Shown piece by piece: positions 15,718-24,164 of a DNA stretch of 42,488 nt (position 1 is its first letter; every line of letters begins with the position of its first letter). This stretch comes from Saprospiraceae bacterium (GTDB taxonomy: Bacteria > Bacteroidota > Bacteroidia > Chitinophagales > Saprospiraceae). Location of the stretch: assembly GCA_020436935.1 (NCBI GenBank), contig JAGQWX010000045.1, positions 1-42,488 on the forward strand. The letters are read 5' to 3'. Both the position numbers and the translations under genes were made by a program. Below the pieces are notes generated by a model. That model saw nothing but the letters and a program-made list of their open reading frames with translations. It searched no databases and was not told the origin of the DNA.

Positions 15718-16638
15718 ATGGAAATGTTACCAAGTATTGTTCCTATTTTATTCATCACTTTTATAATTCTTTACACCGGGTTGTTTACCGTCAAACAGCA
15801 AACTGCAGTTTTGTTGGAAAGATTAGGTAAGTTCAAAGATGTGAAAGGTCCGGGTCTGCACCTCAAAATTCCCATCATCGATAAAATCACCGGCAGAATC
15901 AACCTTAAAATTCAACAACTTGATGTCATCGTAGAAACCAAAACTCTGGATGATGTATTCGTAAAACTAAAGGTTTCTGTTCAGTTTAAAGTATTGCCTG
16001 ATAAGATATATGACGCATTTTACAAGCTTCAGGACTATCATGAACAGATCACTTCATATGTATTCGATACGGTAAGGGCTGAGGTGCCTAAGATGAAACT
16101 CGATGACGTATTTGTTAGGAAAGACGACATCGCAGTAGCCATCAAACGTGAACTCGAAGAAGCTATGAATGAATATGGTTATGGCATTGTCAAAGCATTG
16201 GTGACAGATATTGATCCCGACATTGCTGTCAAAAATGCCATGAACAGGATCAATGCAGCAGAAAGAGAAAAAGTGGCGGCAGAATACGATGGAGAGGCAG
16301 AACGTATCAGGATTGTTGCCAAAGCAAGAGCTGAAGCAGAATCGAAACGACTCCAGGGTCAGGGCATCGCAGATCAGAGACGTGAAATAGCCAGAGGATT
16401 GGAAGAAAGTGTTGAAATGCTCAATAAAGTGGGCATCAGCAGTCAGGAAGCTTCATCCCTGATTGTGATCACCCAGCATTACGATACCCTACACTCATTA
16501 GGAGAAAATACCAACAGCAATCTGATTTTGCTGCCCAATACACCGACCGTTGCTTCTGAGATGTTGACCAATATGGTGACTTCATTTGCAGCCGCGGCCC
16601 AAATCACCGAAGGCAAGAAGAATCCTCCTAAAAAATAG
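15718..16638 (+). CDS. SPFH/band-7 (stomatin-like, slipin) membrane protein
   Basis: The protein has 306 residues from the ATG at 15718; a start at 15694 would add 8 residues but sits at the presumed transcription start. One N-terminal membrane anchor (about residues 5-25, 'IVPILFITFIILYTGLF') is followed by a band-7/SPFH domain ('VKQQTAVLLERLGKFKDVKGPGLHLKIPIID ... LDVIVETKTLDDVFVKL'). A long charged coiled coil follows (about 170-240, 'INAAEREKVAAEYDGEAERI'). Such proteins form large ring-like scaffolds in the membrane and organise lipid microdomains or proteases. No NfeD partner, common beside slipins, lies in the window. Length and domain order are normal, and no frame damage is seen. Confidence 0.92.
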   Translation: MEMLPSIVPILFITFIILYTGLFTVKQQTAVLLERLGKFKDVKGPGLHLKIPIIDKITGRINLKIQQLDVIVETKTLDDVFVKLKVSVQFKVLPDKIYDAFYKLQDYHEQITSYVFDTVRAEVPKMKLDDVFVRKDDIAVAIKRELEEAMNEYGYGIVKALVTDIDPDIAVKNAMNRINAAEREKVAAEYDGEAERIRIVAKARAEAESKRLQGQGIADQRREIARGLEESVEMLNKVGISSQEASSLIVITQHYDTLHSLGENTNSNLILLPNTPTVASEMLTNMVTSFAAAAQITEGKKNPPKK

Positions 16639-16798
16639 GGTAGGGGAATGCTTGTTATTCACTCATTGAAGGACGCTACTCACGTGGTCCTCACTGACAT
16701 TCACTCTTTCGGGGTAAAACCCTGACCAAAAATGTTGCATATGGGTGTAACTTGCGATGTCTGTAGCCATTATTCTACAAAACATACAAATACTCACC

Positions 16799-17695
16799 AT
16801 GAAAAAATTTTTCCTGATCTTATTGGTTTGCGGATTTGCCCAACAACTTCCGGCACAGTTTGGCAGCATCATGAGCAGAGTCAACGACAGAATTGCCGAC
16901 AAGGTAGCCGACGCCATTGTTGATGAAATCATCAAAAAAACATTCAAACCTGTCAATGAAAGTGCGGATGAAGCACTCAAGAAGAGTTTTGAAGATTCGC
17001 TCGGCACCTCAGAGGTAGACTACAACAAAATGGGCAAGGCCTATGGAGAATTTCTCGCAGGCATGAACGGAGCCTATGACAAAATGCCTCCATCCTACGA
17101 TTTTGATGTGGTCAATGACATAGAGATAACGGATGGTAAAAAGGTGACACCTACCAAAATGTACCTGTCAAAATCGGGCAACCAGATCGGTTATGAAAGC
17201 ATCAATAAGAACGAAACCAGTCTGGTGGTATATGACATCAAAAACGACATCATGGTCATGTACACCACCGACAAAAAGGGCAAAAAGAAGGGGCAAGTGC
17301 TACCGTCGATGATGAAATTTGCATCATCCATTGCCAACGACAAAGTGGAGGAAGAGATGGAGAATGTAAAAATCAAAAAATCTGGAGGCTCACGCACTTT
17401 CGCCGGTTACAAGTGTGAAGGATACGAAGTGGAAACTTCAAGCATGACCAATCAGGTGTACATCGCCAAAGATTTCCCCGTCAGCCACATGCAAGCCTAC
17501 GGCAACTTTCTCCAGCAATTTACACCTGCGGCCAAAAGTTATGAAAAGGACATGGCGAAAGGCATGGTCATGTTTTCAGAGTCCAAAGACAAAAACGGGA
17601 AGTCTACCTCCACATATGAAGTCAAAAACGTCAGCCTCAAAGGTGTGACGATCAACAAAGCAGACTATTCTTTCGACGGATACGATAAAAAGTAA
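16799..17695 (+). CDS. DUF4412-domain secreted protein
   Basis: The product is 298 residues from the ATG at 16799, where a proper signal peptide begins (MKKFFLILLVCGFAQQLPAQ). An upstream in-frame ATG at 16757 would bury it. The mature part has a helical N-terminal segment rich in K/D/E, then beta-strands containing 'FAGYKCEGYEVET' and 'VYIAKDFPVSHMQAYGNF', the recognisable DUF4412 core. The protein is expected in the periplasm or outer membrane; the function is unknown. It lies 160 bp after the SPFH gene on the same strand, and co-expression is possible but not shown. Confidence 0.78.
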   Translation: MKKFFLILLVCGFAQQLPAQFGSIMSRVNDRIADKVADAIVDEIIKKTFKPVNESADEALKKSFEDSLGTSEVDYNKMGKAYGEFLAGMNGAYDKMPPSYDFDVVNDIEITDGKKVTPTKMYLSKSGNQIGYESINKNETSLVVYDIKNDIMVMYTTDKKGKKKGQVLPSMMKFASSIANDKVEEEMENVKIKKSGGSRTFAGYKCEGYEVETSSMTNQVYIAKDFPVSHMQAYGNFLQQFTPAAKSYEKDMAKGMVMFSESKDKNGKSTSTYEVKNVSLKGVTINKADYSFDGYDKK

Positions 17696-17734
17696 AGTAA
17701 CTATTCGACTATTCGCTTTTGAATCAAAAATGAA

Positions 17735-17821
17735 GGACATTTTAAGTCAGATGAAGCAATTTTTTTAGGAATAGCAGCGCTATTGCGTAAAAAATTGCTG
17801 AAGTATCACTTGAAATGTACC
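17735..17821. repeat. long imperfect palindrome (REP/MITE-like hairpin)
   Basis: Two arms of about 40 bp are imperfect reverse complements around the centre AATAGC-AGC-GCTATT (17770-17784). The inner arms GCAATTTTTTTA and TAAAAAATTGC differ by one bulged T. The outer arms pair GG-ACATTTTAAGT with ACTTGAAATGTACC. RNA from either strand would fold into one long hairpin. It occupies most of the 204-bp gap between the DUF4412 and porin genes. No transposase is present, so it would be a passive repeat or a processing/termination element. Confidence 0.75.
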
Positions 17822-17899
17822 ATTATTAATCAAAATTGGATATAGTTGAATAGTTAATGTTAATTTTTTCTACGATACTTGCGTCCATTATGACGTTCT

Positions 17900-19816
17900 A
17901 TGATCGTGGATAAAAGTTTTATTAAACATATTGTATTTCAATACCTGATGTTACTGGTTTCAGCTCAGCTTTTCGGGCAGATCAATAGACCGGTGGATCC
18001 GGTCAGTAGGGACAATCCTGGTGCTTTCGGTCAAGATTCTACAGGAAACGATGCCTTCTACATCGAAAAAGACAGTTTCGAGTACGATTATTTTCATCTG
18101 GACAATATCTTCCGCAAGCTCACCTATGCTGACACCTTACTCGCAGGCGACTGGTCTCAAGTCGATAAATTGAGAATGCAGGAAATCAGCCACATCAATC
18201 TGGGTAACTTTGGATCATCTTCCCGGCCGCTTGTTTTTTCCAACAGCGGTTACACAGGCTTCAACCGAGGATTTGACCAGTACAAAATTTACAATTACAC
18301 TGCCGATTCCATTAAATTTTACGATGTCAACCGGCCACTCGCAGACCTCTACTTCTCCCCATTCCTGGGCACACAACAGGATTTTGTGGTGGCTGCAGAC
18401 ATGGGCCAACGATTTGCCAATGGCATTTCCATGAGCATGAATTTTTACCGCGTGGCCCAACAAGGCTTTTACGTCAATCAAAAAACAAAAACCACCAATA
18501 TCGCCTTTGGGCTCAGGAAAGTATCCATGCAGGGCAGACTCAATACTTTTTTTGTATCCATCAACAACTTCAACAACGAAGCCTTCAACGGTGGAGTCAC
18601 CACTGATACCTTGTTTCAGAAGCCCAACTTCAACTTCCGCACCCGAATACCTGTGGAGCGCACCAATGCCAATCTGCGCAACGACGAAAAGAACTTCATC
18701 CTACAGAACACCTACAGACTTGGAGACACCATAGTTGAACCTTCAGACATTGTCGTGCAGCACAGGCTGACCTACCACCAATCTACCTACCGATTCTTCG
18801 ATACGATCAGCAATGGATTGGAAAACTTTTATGGGCCCTACTTTATAGAATCACGGGGCATGCGTCTGTACAACGGCCTGACCCAGGTGAGCAACGACTT
18901 TTCGGTGTACAATTCCACGAAATCGGGCATCAGCGGAAGACTTGGTATCGTCCATGACTTCATCAGACTCAACAATGAGTTCAACACTTCGGTGCGCAAT
19001 GACATTACCGCATACGCACAGGGCAAAGTGCCGATTAAAAAAGTCTTAGAACTCGATGTCTACGGAAGACTGGGCCTGGGCAGCAATGCCGGAAAATTCC
19101 TGGCCTCGGCTTCACTTTCGCTAAAATTGGGCAAGTTTGCCATTCTTACTCCGGAAGCCAAAATTTATAATACAGAACCCACGCTCGCAGCCCGTCAGGT
19201 AGCTGTCAATGGCAGCCTGGTGGTCAACAATGACTTTTCGGCCATCACGGGGCTGACATTGAGCGGAAGCTTGCAAATACCCTATACCCGCACCAACTTG
19301 TTTATAGAACAGGATATTTCCAACAACGCCATTTACTGGGATACTGCGGGCCTCGCCACCCAGATCAATGGAGCGCTGAGCAAAACGCGTTTATCAGTCC
19401 GGCAGAATTTTGCGTTCTTCAACTTCCACCTCGACAACCAGTTTACCTACCAACTGTACAGCAGCGATAAAATCCAGCTGCCGCCGTGGTTTTCAAAACA
19501 CTCCCTTTATTACCAGAACAAATTATTCAAAAAAGTCCTCGAAGTCCAACTCGGCATAGAAAGGGAAATGATACCTTCCTACAAAGGACTTGACTTTTTA
19601 CCCTTGCTGGCTACTTTTCACAATACCGAAGAAATCATCCCCGCCTACAATATGACCAACGCCTTTGTCAACGTCAAGGTCTCACAGTTCCGCTTCTTTT
19701 TCAGGCTTGAAAACGCAGAAGACTTCCTAAAGGACAGCGTGTATTTTCAGACCGCAGGATATCCGTGGAACGATGGCCGGATGAGGCTGGGCATTCGCTG
19801 GCAGTTTCTGGATTGA
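17900..19816 (+). CDS. putative outer-membrane porin (Porin_10 type)
   Basis: The 638-residue protein starts with a signal peptide (about 27 residues, ending 'AQLFGQ'). The segment around residues 145-215 ('NRPLADLYFSPFLGTQQDFV', 'GMSMNFYRVAQQGFY'-like, 'LNTFFVSINNFNNEAFNGG') is what I recognise from Bacteroidota putative porins of the Porin_10 family. The remainder alternates aromatic and polar residues as in a beta-barrel and ends with 'LGIRWQFLD', with aromatic residues close to the end as usual for barrels. Location: outer membrane. The substrate is unknown. It stands alone between a hairpin element and the DUF6157 gene 36 bp downstream. Confidence 0.8.
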   Translation: MIVDKSFIKHIVFQYLMLLVSAQLFGQINRPVDPVSRDNPGAFGQDSTGNDAFYIEKDSFEYDYFHLDNIFRKLTYADTLLAGDWSQVDKLRMQEISHINLGNFGSSSRPLVFSNSGYTGFNRGFDQYKIYNYTADSIKFYDVNRPLADLYFSPFLGTQQDFVVAADMGQRFANGISMSMNFYRVAQQGFYVNQKTKTTNIAFGLRKVSMQGRLNTFFVSINNFNNEAFNGGVTTDTLFQKPNFNFRTRIPVERTNANLRNDEKNFILQNTYRLGDTIVEPSDIVVQHRLTYHQSTYRFFDTISNGLENFYGPYFIESRGMRLYNGLTQVSNDFSVYNSTKSGISGRLGIVHDFIRLNNEFNTSVRNDITAYAQGKVPIKKVLELDVYGRLGLGSNAGKFLASASLSLKLGKFAILTPEAKIYNTEPTLAARQVAVNGSLVVNNDFSAITGLTLSGSLQIPYTRTNLFIEQDISNNAIYWDTAGLATQINGALSKTRLSVRQNFAFFNFHLDNQFTYQLYSSDKIQLPPWFSKHSLYYQNKLFKKVLEVQLGIEREMIPSYKGLDFLPLLATFHNTEEIIPAYNMTNAFVNVKVSQFRFFFRLENAEDFLKDSVYFQTAGYPWNDGRMRLGIRWQFLD

Positions 19817-19852
19817 TGTAGCGTAAGACATTCATATTCAAATATTGAGCTC

Positions 19853-20266
19853 ATGAAAATTCATACCACCAATTACTACAACACCTTTATAGAGGTCGCA
19901 GAAGATACCAAAGCCGATTGTGGAACAGAACCACCGGTCAAGTCCGATCAGAAGACAGTGGCCGCCCTTCAATACGAACTCATCGTCAAAAATCCATATA
20001 TCTATACCTCAGATGACGTGCTTTTCGAAGTATTTGCCAGGAGGAATGACCTTACCGATGACGCTTACCCTGAAGCCCGGGAAACATTTTTTTCAAAAGG
20101 TCAACCATGTCTCCGGGCCTCACCACTGACCAAAACCTATGGATTTGGTGTGCATTACAACGCAGAGGGCAAAATCGCTATCTATGGCATGGATTCGCCC
20201 GTTTATGAGCAAATGCTGGCAGATGAAAAAGTGCAGAAGCTGAAGGCGATGAAGAGTAAGAGGTAG
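19853..20266 (+). CDS. DUF6157 family protein
   Basis: This 137-residue soluble protein has no signal peptide. The N-terminus 'MKIHTTNYYNTFIEVAEDTKADCGTEPP' and the middle 'YELIVKNPYIYTSDDVLFEVFARRND', followed by 'FFSKGQPCLRASPLTKTYGFGVHYN', are characteristic of DUF6157, a small cytoplasmic family without assigned function. Length is typical. It begins 36 bp after the porin stop, so read-through transcription is likely, but no functional link is evident. Confidence 0.85.
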   Translation: MKIHTTNYYNTFIEVAEDTKADCGTEPPVKSDQKTVAALQYELIVKNPYIYTSDDVLFEVFARRNDLTDDAYPEARETFFSKGQPCLRASPLTKTYGFGVHYNAEGKIAIYGMDSPVYEQMLADEKVQKLKAMKSKR

Positions 20267-20502
20267 GGGAATGTTTTCCAGGTTATTCAAAAATACCTAC
20301 GTTAGTCTGCCCAGTCAGTTCCGTAACGTGCATCAAAACCACTAAGCCCCGTTCAATTGAGCCAAATGTCCTGTTTTATGACCCGTGCATCAAAGCATGG
20401 ATCTTAGGCCTGCCGCTAATTTTGTTCCATCATTATTTACCAACACCATAATGCAAGTAGCCAAATCACAATGCTACCTGCAATATGGATTAAAACTAAA
20501 AT

Positions 20503-20988
20503 ATGGAACATTTAATCGTACTGGCGGTCCAGTGCATCATCAGCCTGTTTGTTTTTTACACCCTCATCCGATGGTATATCCATCCGCGCCTGTCGAAGCA
20601 AAATTTTTCTGGCATTCTTTCCTTTTTGCTGATCATGAATGTATTCCGTTACCTGCCGTTGTCATTGTTTATGCCGGGTCAGGTCAGCGAACTTTTCCCG
20701 CAATATCTCAAAGGAGTGGTGGCTTACGGAGACCTTGCCTCTGCAATGCTCGCCCTGGTCAGCCTATTTTTAGTGCGCAGGGAAAGTCCTCTGGCCCGCC
20801 CAATGGTTTGGTTGTTTTCGATGGTAAGTGTGCTGGATATGGTCATCGTGCTCAGTCTGGCCATGTCAGAAAAGGTATATCAACTTGACCTGGGAGCCAA
20901 CTACTTTACGGTTTCGGTGTATGTACCCATGCTTATGGTCATTCAGTGGACCATTTTGCAAATGCTCACCTCAAAAACATTGCGATGA
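20503..20988 (+). CDS. small multi-pass membrane protein, unknown family
   Basis: The 161-residue product has about four to five hydrophobic segments (residues ~5-23, 37-57, 73-92, 101-122 and 133-153) and short polar loops. It resembles small integral membrane proteins of no assigned family. It is the first gene of a trio: its TGA (20986-20988) overlaps the ATG of the peroxiredoxin-like gene (20985). A longer ORF at 20385-20888 in another frame is a shadow of this gene. Confidence 0.7.
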   Translation: MEHLIVLAVQCIISLFVFYTLIRWYIHPRLSKQNFSGILSFLLIMNVFRYLPLSLFMPGQVSELFPQYLKGVVAYGDLASAMLALVSLFLVRRESPLARPMVWLFSMVSVLDMVIVLSLAMSEKVYQLDLGANYFTVSVYVPMLMVIQWTILQMLTSKTLR

Positions 20989-21530
20989 TTGGACCATTAA
21001 AAGCAGGAGACCAGGCAACGGGCTGGAGTGGGGCAGACGTATGGCAGAGGGATGTAAGTTGGCCCGATGGGAAGACCTGGTATTATCTTTCGTTTCATCG
21101 TTTTGCTTCCTGTCCTTTCTGTCAGCTGCGCACCCATGAACTCATCAAAAACCATCACCTATTCCTTGAAAAAAATGTGGAAATCATCTCTATATGGCCT
21201 TCCAATTCTGAGCTTTTGCTGGAATATGCAGGCGCTGACCAAACACCTTTTCCAATGATCAGCGACCCGCAAAAGCAGATCTACCGCAGTTTCGGTGTGG
21301 TTCACAAAGGTCTTTCAGGTGCCTTGAGGCTGATGTTTCACCCAGGGTTGATACTTGATGCAATCAAGGCCAGGAAAGGCGATATAAAGCCCGATGCTGA
21401 CCCCATGCTTTTCCCTGCAGGTTTCCTGCTCGCCCCGGAAGGTAGAGTCGCAATGGCTTATTATGGTCGACACTATGGAGACCATGCCCCTATCGACTCC
21501 ATTTTATCACATACAAATTTTAAAAAATGA
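20985..21530 (+). CDS. peroxiredoxin-like (AhpC/TSA, thioredoxin-fold) protein
   Basis: The protein has 181 residues from the ATG at 20985, chosen because it overlaps the previous stop as ATGA. An upstream in-frame ATG (20946) lies inside the preceding gene. A thioredoxin-like fold is indicated by 'WYYLSFHRFASCPFCQLRTHEL', with C43-x2-C46 placed as in peroxiredoxin-like family proteins. It is followed by 'VEIISIWPSNSELLLEY', 'PFPMISDPQKQIYRSFGV' and 'LFPAGFLLAPEGRVAMAYYG'. It should be a cytoplasmic thiol reductase or peroxidase. The CPFC pair suggests disulfide exchange, but the substrate is not inferable. Its own stop overlaps the next gene (21527) as ATGA. Confidence 0.8.
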   Translation: MIGPLKAGDQATGWSGADVWQRDVSWPDGKTWYYLSFHRFASCPFCQLRTHELIKNHHLFLEKNVEIISIWPSNSELLLEYAGADQTPFPMISDPQKQIYRSFGVVHKGLSGALRLMFHPGLILDAIKARKGDIKPDADPMLFPAGFLLAPEGRVAMAYYGRHYGDHAPIDSILSHTNFKK

Positions 21531-21964
21531 AATACACATTCATGTTCTTCCTGCTCACCATGACTATCAACATTTTTGCTCAGTACGACCTCACAATTCG
21601 CGTGAATGGATTGGAAAATAAGAAAGGACACATCATCCTTGATCTTTTTGAGAGCGAAACCGGTTATCCCATGAAAACACAAAACGCTGTTCTACGCAAA
21701 AAAGTAGCCATTCCACCCGATGGCCCTCCCGTAATCCACATAACAGGTCTTCGTTCCGGCATTTACGCTGTGGCTCTGATCCACGATGTCAATGACAACA
21801 ACCTCCTGGATCTCAATTTTTTGGGCATTCCAAAAGAAGGTGCAGGAGCCTCCAACGATGCGCGTGGATTTATGAGCCCACCAGCATGGAAAGACGCAAA
21901 GTTTACACTCCAAAAGTCAATGATGATGGATGTGAAAATGGATTATTTTTATAGGTTTGGATGA
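21527..21964 (+). CDS. DUF2141-domain secreted protein
   Basis: The 145-residue protein has a signal peptide (MKYTFMFFLLTMTINIFAQ) and the DUF2141 pattern: 'DLTIRVNGLENKKGHIILDLFES', then 'GLRSGIYAVALIHDVNDNNLLDLNFLGIPKEGAGASNDARG' and a final strand. DUF2141 proteins are small periplasmic or surface beta proteins of unknown role. The ATG overlaps the stop of the peroxiredoxin-like gene by 4 nt, so the trio 20503-21964 is very likely translated from one message. Confidence 0.88.
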   Translation: MKYTFMFFLLTMTINIFAQYDLTIRVNGLENKKGHIILDLFESETGYPMKTQNAVLRKKVAIPPDGPPVIHITGLRSGIYAVALIHDVNDNNLLDLNFLGIPKEGAGASNDARGFMSPPAWKDAKFTLQKSMMMDVKMDYFYRFG

Positions 21965-22115
21965 TTGTTTTTTTGATGCAACATTGAGAAAATCTATGAT
22001 AAAAAATAGAGAACAATTACAATCAATGATTGTAAGATTTTGCAAATAATCTTTTTATTAATAATTAATAAAAATTTGAGTATATTAAAGTCTTAATATA
22101 AGATAAAATAGGAAT

Positions 22116-23204
22116 ATGAAAACTAAGAATAATTTCTTTTTTATTCAAATATTTTTGATTGTATTCATTTACTTGAGTTGTACTGGTATTCAAAAACCAA
22201 AGGGAAAAAATGAAATTTCAAATAATAATGAATTTTCTAATGAAAGAGATTCTTTAAATGGTGTAAGAAGATTTTCAGACAGTGCTATTGTGTCAAAAGA
22301 GGAAGATAGCATATATGAATCAATAAAATTGATAAATGGGTTAAAACAAAATCTTGTTGACGAGTATAACGTAGGTGGGCAAATTTTAGAATTTAGAAAT
22401 CCTGAATCTAGAGAGCTAATCAAAGCGGTAGATTTAATAGAAGAGAATCCATTCCACAAAATGGGTTTTACTCGTAGAATTGAACCAGGTAGTCCAAATC
22501 TTTTTTATTTTCTCATGAAGGAAAACGCAAAAAATAAATTTGATTTGAGTTCATTTTTGCCAAAGAATAAATTTCAAGATATTCCAAATGACTTTCCATT
22601 CGATAGAGCTTTAGCAGAAGTAGATGTTCGTGAGACAATAAATAAATATGTGGCCGTTTGTTATCAACTGAATTGGATGCCAGATGCATACAGCGATAAT
22701 GGAGAATGGTTCGGTCCAGGATATTGTATTAATTATATAATTGTATATGACTCTTTTGGAAATGAAATTTTTAATCAACAGGATGACGGGCATAACGAAG
22801 GCTTTAGTGTAAGTGAAAATGGTAAATATCTTTTTACATTATCTTGTCTGAGTACTGAATGGGATAGCGTAGTGAATTACCTGTTTAAAGTGACTGATAT
22901 GACTAAAGGAATCACAGTATATGAGGAAATAATTTCCGATTGTAAGTTGTTTGGAGGTGCTGGAAGTTTTTACTACGATGCCAATTCTAAGTTAAATGTA
23001 ACCACGATAAGAAAAAAGGACAATGCCACTAAAAACTATATTTATTATGAAAATCAATTTTACGTACAAAAAGAATTTCAAGTTGTAAATGTTTGGTATA
23101 TTCTTCCAGACAAAAGTTTAAAAGTTTATTATAATAACCAACCCGAAGCAATTATTGACTTGCTAACTTTTTTTAATTTAATTAAAATTGGCCACAACGA
23201 TTAA
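22116..23204 (+). CDS. lipoprotein of unknown family
   Basis: The 362-residue protein has a lipoprotein signal peptide ending I-Y-L-S-C (cysteine at 22), followed by a low-complexity Asn/Ser/Glu-rich linker, as often seen in surface-anchored lipoproteins. The mature part contains 'EWFGPGYCINYIIVYDSFGNEIF' and 'GFSVSENGKYLFTLSC', which look like strands of a small beta-propeller, but I cannot assign a family. The gene is visibly more A+T-rich than the upstream trio and uses more AAA/AAT/TTT codons, which may mean separate acquisition. Confidence 0.65.
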   Translation: MKTKNNFFFIQIFLIVFIYLSCTGIQKPKGKNEISNNNEFSNERDSLNGVRRFSDSAIVSKEEDSIYESIKLINGLKQNLVDEYNVGGQILEFRNPESRELIKAVDLIEENPFHKMGFTRRIEPGSPNLFYFLMKENAKNKFDLSSFLPKNKFQDIPNDFPFDRALAEVDVRETINKYVAVCYQLNWMPDAYSDNGEWFGPGYCINYIIVYDSFGNEIFNQQDDGHNEGFSVSENGKYLFTLSCLSTEWDSVVNYLFKVTDMTKGITVYEEIISDCKLFGGAGSFYYDANSKLNVTTIRKKDNATKNYIYYENQFYVQKEFQVVNVWYILPDKSLKVYYNNQPEAIIDLLTFFNLIKIGHND

Positions 23205-23306
23205 TTACATATTAATATAAATTATTTTATTTTGTCTTCAAATGGTTTCAAATGAATAAACTAAAGATTTAGGTTTAAAAGTCTCTTAAGTTAACTTAGA
23301 ATTTCA

Positions 23307-23798
23307 ATGATTACCAAGCAAACAATGGCACAATTCAATTACATTTCTTATTTCCTATTCACATTCATAGGATTTGGAATCATAAGTCATGCCTTTGGTT
23401 TTACGTATTTTACAAATACAGCAATAGAACCATACTTGTTGTACAAGTTCAACAGGGAGCTCCAGTTGTTCCTCTTGTCGCTCATCTTCCTCAGTTTTTA
23501 CGGGTGGCTTTATTATAAATTAAGGAATAAAATTGTCATATTTTTAAAACCTTTAATTATGCTTGTTGGCTTGAAATGGTTCTTGGCCGTTTGCTTTCAG
23601 CTCATCATCATCTTTAGTACGAAAGATTTATTTCATCCCCACTTGTCAACTTTTCACTGGAATACCAGCAGCTCTTTTATGAAATTTCAGATGATATACA
23701 ATGTCGTAGAAGTATTGCTGATCATCGCTATGGCAATATACCATGCAAAAGTTTGGTTGCCTAAAAAATTGGCTAAGGGAATAGAGACCCAGGGCTGA
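23307..23798 (+). CDS. small four-helix membrane protein, unknown family
   Basis: The product has 163 residues with four hydrophobic segments (about 12-32, 52-70, 81-105 and 132-152). A second in-frame ATG at 23325 would shorten it by six residues. 'GFTYFTNTAIEPYLLYKFN' between helices 1 and 2 is the only distinctive stretch, and no family was recognised. It follows the lipoprotein by 102 bp on the same strand. Confidence 0.6.
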   Translation: MITKQTMAQFNYISYFLFTFIGFGIISHAFGFTYFTNTAIEPYLLYKFNRELQLFLLSLIFLSFYGWLYYKLRNKIVIFLKPLIMLVGLKWFLAVCFQLIIIFSTKDLFHPHLSTFHWNTSSSFMKFQMIYNVVEVLLIIAMAIYHAKVWLPKKLAKGIETQG

Positions 23799-24164
23799 GT
23801 TATACAATCGACTAATCCATTAAGTTTAAACGAGAAATATTTTTAATATTATTTTGTATAAAAAGCTTTGGCAATTCCATTTGGATGTTTAAGTTTACAA
23901 AACGTATCTCAGTAGTATAATCATTAATAAGTCCCTTGCACCGCTTGGGGACTTGATGTATAATGATTTATTCAACCAAAACACTGAGTATGAAAACGTA
24001 TGGAAAATTTGATCGCAGCGTAATTTTCACAAATCCTAATTTATTCCTTATATGCTTTGCCCAGGCACATAGTGCACCGGCGCATTTTGCAATTGTCAAC
24101 GCTTAGAACCTTTGCCAAGTGCTTGACGCGCTGATTCTATCGACTTTATTATAATCGAATACAT
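23799..24164. other. intergenic stretch without a gene
   Basis: This 366-bp region shows no supported coding frame. A 7-bp dyad AAGTCCC (23929-23935) and GGGACTT (23948-23954) forms a hairpin without a T-tract, so it is not a convincing terminator. An AT-rich stretch near 24145 (TTTATTATAATCGAA) may belong to the promoter of the beta-helix gene. Confidence 0.5.

Noticed and set aside
20385-20888. 167-codon plus-strand ORF
   Set aside because: It overlaps the membrane protein gene in another frame. Its translation is Pro/His-rich without hydrophobic pattern, whereas the frame at 20503 gives clean membrane segments and an ATGA junction.
23929-23954. Hairpin AAGTCCC...GGGACTT as a terminator
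   Set aside because: There is no T-tract behind it, and it lies over 130 bp from the nearest stop codon.
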